Assembly: GCA_044368415.1 (NCBI GenBank)
Contig: JBIPLJ010000009.1
Span: 1-64,000, forward strand
Reading direction: 5' to 3'
Source of the DNA: UBA4615 sp044368415
GTDB lineage: Bacteria > Pseudomonadota > Gammaproteobacteria > Burkholderiales > Burkholderiaceae_E
Length of the DNA: 64,000 nucleotides
In this document: piece by piece, positions 29,545-37,911 of the stretch
How positions within the stretch are numbered: the first letter of the stretch is position 1
Layout of the letters: each line of letters opens with the position of its first letter
Notes under the pieces: model-generated
What the model saw: the letters and a program-made list of their open reading frames with translations, nothing else
What the model was told of the DNA's origin: nothing
Database searches by the model: none
Program-made: the position numbers and the translations under genes

Positions 29545-31251
29545 ATGGCCAAACAAGACGACACGCCGAGCATGGCGGTCTTCTGCGACTTCGAGAACGT
29601 CGCGCTCGGCGTCCGAGACGCGAAGTACGAGAAGTTCGACATCCGCAAGGTGCTCGAGCGCCTGCTGCTCAAGGGCAGCATCGTCGTCAAGAAGGCCTAC
29701 TGCGACTGGGCCCGCTATCGCGAGTTCAAGGCCGAGATGCACGAGGCCTCGTTCGAGCTGATCGAGATTCCCCACGTGCGCCAGTCGGGCAAGAACTCGG
29801 CCGACATCCGCATGGTGGTCGATGCGCTCGACCTCTGCTACACCAAGTCCCACGTCGACACCTTCGTGATCATCAGCGGCGATTCGGACTTCTCGCCGCT
29901 GGTCTCCAAGCTGCGCGAGAACGCGAAGACCGTGATCGGCGTCGGCGTGAAGGGCTCGACCTCCGACCTGCTCACCGCGAACTGCGACGAATTCATCTTC
30001 TACGACGACCTGGTGCGCGAGCAGCGCCGCCGCGGCGCGCAGACGGCAGCACGGCGCGATGCGATCCGGGAGCCGGGCCGGGGCGATGCGGGACGCGGGG
30101 AATCAGGACGCGGGGAATCCGGCCGAGGTGAATCGGGACGGGGTGAGTCGGGCCGAGGCGATTCTGGCCGAGGCGACTCCGGTCGAGGCGAGTCGAACCG
30201 GGGCGGCCGCGGCAACGGGCGCGGCCCGGACCGCGACGGCCAGCGCGAGCCCCTGCGCAGCGTACCGGCCGGCCCGGCCGCGCTGGCCGCCTCGCAAGGC
30301 GCCCAGCGCTCGGTCATGCCGCCGCCGCCGCACGACGAGGGCGAGGACATCACGTCGGTCGGCGGTCCGTGGCGCCGCTGGGGCCCCGAGCCCCGAGACC
30401 CCACGCTCGAGGGCGCCGATGCGGCGCCCGCCGACACGCTGCCTGGCGAGACCGGCGACGGCGTCGTGATCGCAGAAGCGCTGGACGCCGACGCGGCCGG
30501 CGCGCCCGATGACGCATCGGCGCCCGCCGCACCGGGCCGACGCCCGAGGCGCTCGCGCACACGCGGTGCGGCGCCGACCGCGGCGCTCGGCGGCGACACG
30601 GTCACCGCGGCGGACTACTTCGCGGAGGACGTCGCCGAAGCGGCTGCGGCGGCCACCGCCTCGCAGGTATCGGAGGCCGACACCACAACGTCGCAGGCCG
30701 TGGCCGACGCCCCGGTCGCCGACGGCGGGCCGGCCGCCGAGGCCGCACCCGTCGCCGACGGGCCGAAGAAGCGCGTACCACGCCGCCGCAAGACCGCGGC
30801 ACCCGCGCCCGACGCGCAGGAAGCCGAGCCGGCCGCCGAACCCGTTGTCGCGCCGTTCGTCGAACCCGCCATCGAAACACGGTCCCACGACGACGGCGAC
30901 GGCCCCGTCGACGCCGGCCCACGCGACGACGACCGGTCCGACGAAGAGCGGTCCGACGAGCACGGCGCCGAGCCCGAGCCGCGCCGCCAGCGCAGCGAGG
31001 CCGAGCGCCGCCAGGAGGCAGTCGATCTCGCCGTCGAAACCGTGGAGGCCCTGCTCGCCGAGCGCGGCGCCGACGACAAAATCTGGGGCTCGATGGTCAA
31101 ACAGACCCTCAAACGCCGACGGCCCGGTTTCGCCGAGAGCTACTACGGCTTCCGCTCGTTCAACGAGGTGCTCGAGGAGGCCCGCGACCGCGGCCTGCTG
31201 GCGCTCGAGCACGACGAGAAGTCGGGTGGCTACGTGATCCAGCTGCTCTGA
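29545..31251 (+). CDS. NYN domain protein with C-terminal OST-HTH/LOTUS domain
   Basis: 568 residues from ATG 29545 (GGAGGG upstream). The N-terminal NYN (PIN-like RNase) domain spans about 10-160, with acidic active-site residues in AVFCDFENVALG, SADIRMVVDALDL and IISGDSDFSPLVSKLR. A disordered linker follows: a repeat of RGESG/RGDSG units (177-227), then Ala/Pro/acidic sequence to about 480. The C-terminal 80 residues (ETVEALLAERG to YVIQLL) form an OST-HTH/LOTUS RNA-binding fold. This architecture is found in bacterial relatives of MARF1/LabA and suggests RNA processing; the target RNA is unknown. Confidence 0.9.
   Translation: MAKQDDTPSMAVFCDFENVALGVRDAKYEKFDIRKVLERLLLKGSIVVKKAYCDWARYREFKAEMHEASFELIEIPHVRQSGKNSADIRMVVDALDLCYTKSHVDTFVIISGDSDFSPLVSKLRENAKTVIGVGVKGSTSDLLTANCDEFIFYDDLVREQRRRGAQTAARRDAIREPGRGDAGRGESGRGESGRGESGRGESGRGDSGRGDSGRGESNRGGRGNGRGPDRDGQREPLRSVPAGPAALAASQGAQRSVMPPPPHDEGEDITSVGGPWRRWGPEPRDPTLEGADAAPADTLPGETGDGVVIAEALDADAAGAPDDASAPAAPGRRPRRSRTRGAAPTAALGGDTVTAADYFAEDVAEAAAAATASQVSEADTTTSQAVADAPVADGGPAAEAAPVADGPKKRVPRRRKTAAPAPDAQEAEPAAEPVVAPFVEPAIETRSHDDGDGPVDAGPRDDDRSDEERSDEHGAEPEPRRQRSEAERRQEAVDLAVETVEALLAERGADDKIWGSMVKQTLKRRRPGFAESYYGFRSFNEVLEEARDRGLLALEHDEKSGGYVIQLL
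30076..30225 (+). repeat. 15-bp degenerate tandem repeat within the NYN gene
   Basis: Encodes about seven consecutive units of Gly-Arg-Gly-(Glu/Asp)-Ser, followed by Arg-Gly-Gly units. Units differ at third positions (for example GGACGCGGGGAATC against GGCCGAGGCGATTC), so selection acts on the RG-rich peptide. RGG-like stretches commonly bind RNA or promote condensates. Confidence 0.8.
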
Positions 31252-31256
31252 GGCCG

Positions 31257-31604
31257 CTACGCGCGGGGCCGATCGGCTCCGCGCATATCGTGCTGCCGAG
31301 CGAGCGCGCCGACATCGTCGCGCCTCAGGCCGAGATCGCGCAGCGTGCGGTCGTCGAGCGCGCACAGCGCACGCAGGTCGTCGCGCTCGCGCCGCCAGGC
31401 TCGCCACGCAAGCCAAGCGCCCCTCACCCGCGTCATCACGGCGTCGATAGCGCTCGAGCGCGCACCGCGCGCCACTCCTGCCTCCGTCGCCTCCCTCGCC
31501 TTCCTCGCCGCATCGCCGCGTCGCCGCATCGCCGCATCGCCGCATCGCCGCATCGCCGCATCGCCGGAGCGCGCCGGCATCGGCACCACGTTGTCCGCCT
31601 CCAT
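31257..31604 (-). CDS. DUF1127 domain protein containing an 8-bp tandem repeat
   Basis: 115 residues from ATG 31604, which AAGGGAG precedes at good spacing (ATG 31607 is adjacent). The C-terminal domain AWLAWRAWRRERDDLRALCALDDRTLRDLGLRRDDVGALAR is typical DUF1127 (Arg-rich, RNA-linked in alphaproteobacteria). Between start and domain, residues about 15-33 are encoded by seven 8-bp repeats and read MRRCGDAA-like units. Copy-number change would shift the frame ahead of the domain. A short form from ATG 31436 is possible. Confidence 0.78.
   Translation of the reverse strand: MEADNVVPMPARSGDAAMRRCGDAAMRRRGDAARKAREATEAGVARGARSSAIDAVMTRVRGAWLAWRAWRRERDDLRALCALDDRTLRDLGLRRDDVGALARQHDMRGADRPRA
31507..31562. 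repeat. Octanucleotide tandem repeat, seven copies
   Basis: Seven head-to-tail copies of GCCGCATC (second copy GCCGCGTC). Unit length is not a multiple of three and the array is inside the DUF1127 reading frame, 42 bp after its start. This is the arrangement of a simple-sequence contingency repeat. Confidence 0.9.
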
Positions 31605-31756
31605 CATCGACTCCCTTCGTTCGCCGGGCGCCACGTCCGCACCACGGCGGGCGGTCGGCAAACGCCGGCCGGGACAGACTCGCGCAGCCCGCATCGATCG
31701 GTCCAGTTGATTGTTATCATCCGGACGATGAGGAATCCTCATCCCACGACGTCGCA

Positions 31757-32647
31757 ATGCGCGAACTGAGCCTCGACCAGCTGCGTGCGCTCCTCACCGT
31801 CGTCGAGCTGGGCAGCTTCTCGCGGGCCGCCGAGCGCCTGCACTTGAGCCAGTCGGCGGTGAGCCTTCAGATCCGCGAACTCGAGACGCGCCTCGGCATC
31901 CGCCTGGTCGAGCGGCTCGGCAAGCGCGCCCACGCATCGGCGGCGGGCATCGAGGTGATCTCACACGCACGCGCGATGCTCGAGGGCGCGCGCCAGGTGA
32001 CCGACACCGCCCGCCGGCACCGCGACGGCTGGCTCGGGCGGGTGCGCATCGGCACCGGCGTGTCGGTGCTGACATACCTGCTGCCGCCGGTGCTCGCCCG
32101 GCTCGGCCGCACCCACCGCGGGCTCGAGATCGTGCTGTCGGTCGGCACCGCCGTCGAGATGCGTCGGCGGCTGGTCGACAACGATATCGACCTCGGCGTG
32201 ATCGTGGCGCCCGTCCCCGAGCGCGAACTGCTCGCCGAGCGGCTGCGCAGCGACCCGCTGTTTGCGGTGCTGCCGCCCGCCGCGAAGGACGCGCCGCGCA
32301 CGATCACGCCGGCGCAATTCTCCCGCCACCCGCTGGTGATCGAGGGCGGCACGAGGATGGACGAGATCGCGCTCGACTGGCTGCGCGCGGGCGGCATCGA
32401 GCCGCGCCCGGCCATGCGGGTCGGCAACATCGAGGCGATGAAACAAGTCGTCGCGGCGGGGCTCGGCGCGGCGGTGCTGCCGAGCGACGCGCTGCTCACC
32501 GCCGCGTCGCGCCGCGGCCTGGTGATCCGGCCGCTGCGGCCAGGACTGCGGCGCGAGCTGCTCCGCGTGCGACGTCGCGACAAGCCCGCAGACCCGGCGC
32601 TGGAAGCCGTGAGTCGCGCAATCGACGCGGCGCTGCGAACCGCCTGA
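31757..32647 (+). CDS. LysR family transcriptional regulator
   Basis: 296 residues. N-terminal winged HTH (LSLDQLRALLTVVELGSFSRAAERLHLSQSAVSLQIRELE) and a type 2 periplasmic-binding-like effector domain (RVRIGTGVSVLTYLLPPVL onward). Followed 68 bp downstream by a hotdog-like protein on the same strand; whether that is its target is unclear. The 5' region lies against the divergent DUF1127 gene. Confidence 0.92.
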   Translation: MRELSLDQLRALLTVVELGSFSRAAERLHLSQSAVSLQIRELETRLGIRLVERLGKRAHASAAGIEVISHARAMLEGARQVTDTARRHRDGWLGRVRIGTGVSVLTYLLPPVLARLGRTHRGLEIVLSVGTAVEMRRRLVDNDIDLGVIVAPVPERELLAERLRSDPLFAVLPPAAKDAPRTITPAQFSRHPLVIEGGTRMDEIALDWLRAGGIEPRPAMRVGNIEAMKQVVAAGLGAAVLPSDALLTAASRRGLVIRPLRPGLRRELLRVRRRDKPADPALEAVSRAIDAALRTA

Positions 32648-32715
32648 ACGGGGCGGGCGGGGCCCGGCCGAGCGCCCCCTATACTTCGCGCAACACGAGC
32701 GACCGCCCCACCGAC

Positions 32716-33432
32716 GTGACTGCGCTGACGATTCCGAGCCGCTTCAACGGCCCTCCCGCCTCCGGCAACGGCGGCTACGTCGCCGGCCTGCTGGCCGAGC
32801 GGCTCGGCGAGCGCTCGGTCGAGGTCACGCTGCGCGCGCCGCCCCCGCTCGATGCGCCGCTGTCGCTGCGACCGCGCGAGGGCGGCGGCCTCGTTCTCGT
32901 CAACGGCGACACGCTGCTCGCCGAGGCCCGCGCCGCCGAGTTCGCCCTCGAAGTCCCGCCCGCGCCCTCGCTCGAGTACGCGGCGGCGGCCGGCGCGATC
33001 GGCCGGATGCTCGCGCACCGCCGGACAGGTGACCCCTACCGCCGCTGCTTTGGCTGCGGCATCGACCGCGAAGACGGCTTGCTGATCGTCCCCTCGCCGG
33101 TGGGCGACGCGGGCGTGGTGGCCACCGACTGGTCGCCGCCCGCCGCGCTCGCCGAGCCGGATGGCACGGTCGGCGCCCCGCTCGCCTGGGCCGCGCTCGA
33201 TTGCCCCGCTGGCGTCGCCTGGACCCACCGGCTGCCGGAGGGCATGCAGATGATGACCGGCCGCATCACTGCGCGCATCGACGTGCCGCTGCGCGCGGGT
33301 GAGCGCTATGTAGTGATCGGCTGGCCGATCGTGCAGGACGGCCGCAAGCTGCATGCGGGAACGGCGATCGTCGACGCCGAAGGCGTCGTGCGCGCGCGCT
33401 CGCTGCAGCTGTGGCTGCTGATGCGGCAGTGA
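32716..33432 (+). CDS. Thioesterase-like (hotdog fold) protein
   Basis: 238 residues from GTG 32716. It begins with the conserved RFNGPPASGNGGYVAGLLAE and has a central RRCFGCGIDREDGLLIVPSP, features of a double-hotdog-like family of unknown substrate. No catalytic assignment is possible by eye. Could hydrolyse acyl-CoA thioesters. Confidence 0.72.
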   Translation: MTALTIPSRFNGPPASGNGGYVAGLLAERLGERSVEVTLRAPPPLDAPLSLRPREGGGLVLVNGDTLLAEARAAEFALEVPPAPSLEYAAAAGAIGRMLAHRRTGDPYRRCFGCGIDREDGLLIVPSPVGDAGVVATDWSPPAALAEPDGTVGAPLAWAALDCPAGVAWTHRLPEGMQMMTGRITARIDVPLRAGERYVVIGWPIVQDGRKLHAGTAIVDAEGVVRARSLQLWLLMRQ

Positions 33433-33542
33433 GCGGCCCCTGCCGCACCTGCAAGTAGGACTGCGCCCCCCGCCCGATCCGCCTGCGCCGACCGGACGGG
33501 ACAACGACCCGGACTGCCCGACCCGCATGGCAGACTCGCCGG

Positions 33543-34184
33543 ATGCACACCTCGCTCGAGACCGCCCCCCTGCCCGCGCGTTCGCGCGCCCCGGTCACCG
33601 CTACGGCGGCGCCCCTCCCGCCCGGGCGTGTCGCCGCAGCCGCCGCCCTCGCGCTGACGCTCGCCGTCACCGCACCGCTCGCCGCTGCGCTCGATCGGCT
33701 GCTCACCGTGCCCAGTGTCGACCTGCAGCGCTATGCCGGCACCTGGCACGAGATCGCCCGCCTGCCGAACCGCTTCCAGGCGCAGTGCGCCGCCGAGGTC
33801 TCCGCCACCTACACACCGCGCGACGACGGCACGGTGGCCGTGGTGAACCGCTGCCGCACGCAGACCGGCACGCTCGACGCCGCCGAAGGCCTAGCCCGTC
33901 CGCAGGACGACACGAACACGAAGCTCACCGTCAGCTTCCTGCCGTCGGCGCTGCGTTGGCTGCCCTTCGGGCGCGGCGACTACTGGGTGATCGCACTCGA
34001 CCCTGAGTACCGCTGGGTCATGGTCGGCGAGCCGCGCCGCGAATTCCTCTGGGTGCTGGCGCGTGAGCCGGTGATGCCCCAGGACACACTCGAGTCGCTG
34101 CTCGGGCAGGCCCGCGAGGCCGGCTTCCCGGTCGAGCGTGTGCTGCTCAGCGCGCAGCGCCCGCCGCCGTCCCCGGCGAATTGA
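33543..34184 (+). CDS. Lipocalin family protein (Blc-like)
   Basis: 213 residues. The N-terminal 50 residues hold a hydrophobic export segment (RVAAAAALALTLAVTAPLAAAL) without a clear lipobox, so a secreted rather than lipidated form is likely. The lipocalin motif YAGTWHEIARLPNRFQAQC (GxW) and GDYWVIALDPEYRWVMVGEP match bacterial Blc. These proteins bind lysophospholipids or fatty acids in the envelope. Confidence 0.9.
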   Translation: MHTSLETAPLPARSRAPVTATAAPLPPGRVAAAAALALTLAVTAPLAAALDRLLTVPSVDLQRYAGTWHEIARLPNRFQAQCAAEVSATYTPRDDGTVAVVNRCRTQTGTLDAAEGLARPQDDTNTKLTVSFLPSALRWLPFGRGDYWVIALDPEYRWVMVGEPRREFLWVLAREPVMPQDTLESLLGQAREAGFPVERVLLSAQRPPPSPAN

Positions 34185-34239
34185 ACGCGCGTGACGATCC
34201 GGCCCAGGCGCCGCCCCACCCGATTTCGGTTCGCGCTGG

Positions 34240-34269
34240 TTGACCTGTCATAACAGGTCGACGTACGAT
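34240..34269 (+). promoter_or_regulatory. Promoter with embedded perfect operator, no clear gene downstream
   Basis: TTGACC (34240-34245) and TACGAT (34264-34269), 18 bp apart, form a plausible plus-strand promoter. The spacer contains GACCTGT-CATA-ACAGGTC (34242-34259), a perfect inverted repeat. Downstream, at about 34282 and 34324, are two Shine-Dalgarno-like runs (AAGAGGAG and GGAGGAG) followed by GTG and ATG codons. The frames that follow run antisense to paiB and look like nothing known. Confidence 0.6.
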
Positions 34270-34441
34270 ACAAGCGTAAGAGGAGCAGTGGTGAGCCGCC
34301 GCGCAGTGCGCGCGAGCCCGCCCGGAGGAGACACCCCCCCTTATGACCGACACCGGGCGGCGCACGCCGGGCGAGACGTTTGGGCGGTCGGCGACCGGCC
34401 AGCGCGCCAACGCCGCGCTTATCTGGGTCGCCGCAGCGATC

Positions 34442-35068
34442 TCAGGGCCGCGCCGCGGTCACCGCCGACGACAGGTCTTCATCGCCGCGCCCCTGCAGCG
34501 CCTGCACGACCCCATCGATGTCGCGCGCCTCCCGGTTCTGGCTCAGCTTGCGCTTGCCCTCGAAGCGCACCACCTCGACCTCGATGCCGCCGATCATCTT
34601 CAGCATCCGCTCGATGTAGTCGCGCGGCGCATCGGACATCTTCCAGGGCTTGGGCTCGGTCGACTCGTGCTTGCGTGTGAGCCGCCCCAGCACGCCGCGC
34701 AGGAACTTCTCGTCCTCGACGATGTGCAGCACGCCGTGGGCATGCACCACCTCGTAGTTCCAGGTCGGCACCTGCTGGTGGGTCTCGTGCTTGCTCGGAT
34801 ACCAGTTGGGCGACACGTAGCCCTGCACCCCGCGGAACACCACCATCACCGGCGTGCCGTCCGGGATATGCGTCCACAGCGGATTGGCGCGCGCCACGTG
34901 AGCGGTCAGCGTGCCGTGCTCGCCACGCGTCGCATCGAGCTCGAAGGGGATGTGGTCAGCGTCCAGCCCGCGGGCAGAGTGAGTCACCAGCATGCCGAGC
35001 GGATGGGCCCGCACGATGCGGTGGAGCTCGTCGAGCCGGGTTTCGGCGAAGTGGGCGGGCAGGTACAT
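34442..35068 (-). CDS. FMN-binding negative transcriptional regulator PaiB
   Basis: 208 residues from ATG 35068. PaiB-like FMN-binding split-barrel: MYLPAHFAETRLDELHRIVRAHPLGMLVT at the start, the conserved GYVSPNWYPSKHETHQQVPTWNYEVVHAHG, and a C-terminal IEVEVVRFEGKRKLSQNR. Proteins of this family lower protease and sporulation gene expression in Bacillus; the role in proteobacteria is not established. Lies 22 bp after pckG, probably co-transcribed. Confidence 0.9.
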   Translation of the reverse strand: MYLPAHFAETRLDELHRIVRAHPLGMLVTHSARGLDADHIPFELDATRGEHGTLTAHVARANPLWTHIPDGTPVMVVFRGVQGYVSPNWYPSKHETHQQVPTWNYEVVHAHGVLHIVEDEKFLRGVLGRLTRKHESTEPKPWKMSDAPRDYIERMLKMIGGIEVEVVRFEGKRKLSQNREARDIDGVVQALQGRGDEDLSSAVTAARP

Positions 35069-35090
35069 GGTGGTCGGCGCCGCGCGACCC

Positions 35091-36968
35091 TCAGGCCGCC
35101 AGCCGCTTCTCCAGCGCCGCCTTCGTCTCCGGCAGATGGTGCGGGAGCCCCTGCGCGAGGGTCTTGAACAGCTCCTCGTGCAGCTCGAACTCACGCTGCC
35201 ACTGGCTCTTGTCGATTGCGGTGATCTTCTCGAAGTCGCCGCGGCCGAACTCCAGGCCGCGCCAGTCGAGATCCTCGTAGCGCGGCGAGACACCGAACAC
35301 ATGCTCGCTGCCGCCGGCCTTGCCCTCGAGACGGCCGATCATCCACTGCAGCACACGCATATTCTCGCTGTAGCCGGGCCACACGAACTTGCCCGCTTCG
35401 TCGGTGCGGAACCAGTTCACGCAGAAGATCGCCGGCAGCGTCGCCTTCGCGGCCTGCAGCGTGTGCCCGAGGTCGAGCCAGTGGCGGAAGTAGTCGGCCA
35501 TGTTGTAGCCGCAGAAGGGCAGCATCGCGAACGGGTCGCGGCGTACGATGCCCTGCGCGCCGGCCTGCGCCGCGGTGGTCTCCGAGCCCATGGTCGCGGC
35601 CATGTAGACGCCCTCGACCCAGTTGCGGGCCTCGGTCACCAGCGGCACGGTGGTCGAGCGGCGGCCGCCGAAGATGAACGCGTCGATCGGCACGCCGCGC
35701 GGATCGTCCCAAGCCGGGTCGATGACCGGGTTCTGCGAGGCGGCGACGGTGAAGCGCGCGTTCGGATGCGCGGCCTTGCGGCCGGCGCGGCCGTCCTCGG
35801 GCGTCCAGTCCTTGCCCTGCCAGTCGACGAGGTGCGCGGGCGCCTCCTTCGTCATGCCTTCCCACCAGACATCGCCATCATCGGTCAACGCGACGTTCGT
35901 GAAGATCACGTTCGACTTCAGCGACGCCATGCAGTTGAAGTTGGTCTTCTCGTTCGTGCCCGGGGCCACGCCGAAGTAGCCGGCCTCGGGGTTGATCGCG
36001 TAGAGCCGGCCGTCGGCGTTCGGCTTGATCCAGGCGATGTCGTCGCCGATGGTGGTGACCTTCCAGCCGGCCATGCCCGCGGGCGGGATCAGCATCGCGA
36101 AGTTGGTCTTGCCGCACGCCGACGGGAACGCCGCCGCGACGTGGTATTTGCGGCCTTCGGGCGAGGTCACGCCCAGGATCAGCATGTGCTCGGCGAGCCA
36201 GCCGATGCCACCTGCGGCAACATCCTGGCGGCCCATGTTCGAGGCGATGCGCAGCGCGAAGCACTTCTTGCCGAGCAGCGCGTTACCGCCGTAGCCCGAG
36301 CCGAACGACCAGATCTCGCGGGTCTCGGGGTAGTGGACGATGTACTTGGTCTTGTTGCACGGCCAGGCCACGTCCTTCTGGCCGGGCTCGAGCGGCGCGC
36401 CCACGGTGTGGACACACGGCACGTAGCCGCCGTCATCGCCGAGCACCTCGAACACCTCGCGGCCCATGCGCGTCATCGTGCGCATGCTGACGACCACATA
36501 CGGGCTGTCGGTGATCTCGATGCCGACGTGCGCGATCGGGGAGCCGATCGGGCCCATCGAGAACGGGATCACATACATCGTGCGGCCGCGCATGCAGCCG
36601 TCGAACAGCGGGCGCAGCGTGTCGCGCATCTCGGCGGGATGGGCCCAGTTATTCGTCGGGCCGGCGTCTTCCTTGCGCTGCGAGCAGATGTAGGTGCGGT
36701 CTTCGACACGCGCCACGTCGGTCGGGTCCGACCAGGCGAGGAACGAATCCGGGCGCTTGGCCGGGTTCAGCCGCCTGAGCGTTCCGGCGGCGACCATCTC
36801 GTCGCACAGCCGGTCGTATTCCTGCTGCGAGCCGTCGGCCCAGACGATGCGGTCCGGGCGGGTGAGCGCGGCGATGGAGGCGACCCATTGGACCAGGCCC
36901 GGGTGCCTGACGTAGTCCGGGGCGGCCACGCCGGCCTGCACGGCCGGGGCGACGTACGGATGGTTCAT
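35091..36968 (-). CDS. pckG: Phosphoenolpyruvate carboxykinase (GTP)
   Basis: 625 residues. Converts oxaloacetate and GTP to PEP, CO2 and GDP, the first step of gluconeogenesis. The P-loop is FPSACGKTNFAML, the reactive Cys in the same loop, Mn2+ ligands in GDDIAWIKPN and EAGYFGVAPGTN, and the guanine-binding region near ILGVTSPEGRKYHVAA to FIFGGRRSTTVPLV. Length fits the GTP-dependent class. GGAG lies 9 bp before the ATG. Probably forms a two-gene unit with paiB. Confidence 0.97.
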   Translation of the reverse strand: MNHPYVAPAVQAGVAAPDYVRHPGLVQWVASIAALTRPDRIVWADGSQQEYDRLCDEMVAAGTLRRLNPAKRPDSFLAWSDPTDVARVEDRTYICSQRKEDAGPTNNWAHPAEMRDTLRPLFDGCMRGRTMYVIPFSMGPIGSPIAHVGIEITDSPYVVVSMRTMTRMGREVFEVLGDDGGYVPCVHTVGAPLEPGQKDVAWPCNKTKYIVHYPETREIWSFGSGYGGNALLGKKCFALRIASNMGRQDVAAGGIGWLAEHMLILGVTSPEGRKYHVAAAFPSACGKTNFAMLIPPAGMAGWKVTTIGDDIAWIKPNADGRLYAINPEAGYFGVAPGTNEKTNFNCMASLKSNVIFTNVALTDDGDVWWEGMTKEAPAHLVDWQGKDWTPEDGRAGRKAAHPNARFTVAASQNPVIDPAWDDPRGVPIDAFIFGGRRSTTVPLVTEARNWVEGVYMAATMGSETTAAQAGAQGIVRRDPFAMLPFCGYNMADYFRHWLDLGHTLQAAKATLPAIFCVNWFRTDEAGKFVWPGYSENMRVLQWMIGRLEGKAGGSEHVFGVSPRYEDLDWRGLEFGRGDFEKITAIDKSQWQREFELHEELFKTLAQGLPHHLPETKAALEKRLAA

Positions 36969-37277
36969 GTCGTGATGCTCCGAAGGAAAGAAATCGTTTC
37001 GCGCGTCGGGCGCTGGGTGCGCCGCGCGCCGTGTTCAGGGGCCGCGAGCGAGATCGATCGCTCAAGCAGGGCCCGGCCGGCGCGGTCCGCGGTGTCGTCC
37101 GCCGGGTAGGCGGGCGTCGTGCAGGGCAGCGTCGCCTCGTTGTTTGTCGTCACCGGTGAAGCCATTCACGGTTTTCCGGGAGGAACCTTCAAGTCTACAC
37201 CGGCGGTGCCAGGCGACACCCGCCCCGATTCCCGGCGCAAAACGCAAAGGTGCCATGCCCCCGGCAGCCTCCGATTG
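36969..37277. other. Divergent intergenic region between pckG and kefF
   Basis: About 309 bp that must hold promoters for both directions. I see a perfect 10-bp palindrome TCACCGGTGA (37150-37159) but no promoter of good consensus and no small gene. It could be a regulator site for pckG. Confidence 0.4.
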
Positions 37278-37910
37278 ATGGAAGTCACGGCAGCACGGCG
37301 AGCACGCCGCCGCCCCGTAGAATGGCGACGACTGCAACGTCCCATATCGGTGCTCGTCCTCCACGCCCATCCGAACACGCCGCCCTCACGCGTCAACGCC
37401 GCCCTTGCCGAGGCCGCGAGGTCGGTGCCGGGTGTGACGGTCCACGACCTGTATGAGGCCTACCCGCACTTCTTCGTGGACGTGCGCCGCGAGCAGGCCC
37501 TGGTCGAGGCACACGACACCCTCGTCTTCCAGCACCCGATCTACTGGTACTCGGCGCCGCCGCTCCTCAAGCAGTGGTGGGACACCGTGCTCGAGGAGGG
37601 CTGGGCCTACGGGCGGGACGCGTCCGCCACCATCGGCAAGACCTGGACCCACGCGCTGACCACTGCCGGCTCGGCGCAGGCCTACAGCCGCACGGTCGAC
37701 GCCGCCGACGACCCGACGGGCCGCGCCAACATCTTCTCGCTCGACGACTACGTCAAGCCGTGGCTGCAGTCGGCGCGGCTGTGCGGGATGCGCTGGCACC
37801 CGCCGTTCACCGTACACGAGGCCGAGAGGCTCGACGACGCCGACCTCGCCCGCGCCTGCGACCGCTATTGCGCCTTCCTCGCCGCGCTGGTTCGGCGCCC
37901 GGGGGCCTGA
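37278..37910 (+). CDS. kefF: KefF-like NAD(P)H:quinone oxidoreductase, ancillary to KefC
   Basis: Flavodoxin-fold protein of about 210 residues. SVLVLHAHPNTPPSRVNAAL is the flavin phosphate-binding start, and DTLVFQHPIYWYSAPPLLKQWWDTVLEEGWAYG is the family signature. The start is uncertain: ATG 37278 gives a 24-residue basic extension, GTG 37350 gives the length usual for KefF. It ends 1 bp before kefC, the classic arrangement in which KefF activates the KefC potassium efflux system and detoxifies quinones. Confidence 0.88.
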   Translation: MEVTAARRARRRPVEWRRLQRPISVLVLHAHPNTPPSRVNAALAEAARSVPGVTVHDLYEAYPHFFVDVRREQALVEAHDTLVFQHPIYWYSAPPLLKQWWDTVLEEGWAYGRDASATIGKTWTHALTTAGSAQAYSRTVDAADDPTGRANIFSLDDYVKPWLQSARLCGMRWHPPFTVHEAERLDDADLARACDRYCAFLAALVRRPGA

Positions 37911-37911
37911 G

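Noticed and set aside
31507..31562. CRISPR-like array
   Set aside because: The units are contiguous 8-mers without spacers.
34343..35167. 274-codon plus-strand frame opposite paiB
   Set aside because: It lies antisense to the well-supported paiB and pckG genes and reads as a shadow frame; only the upstream promoter-like region is kept as a finding.
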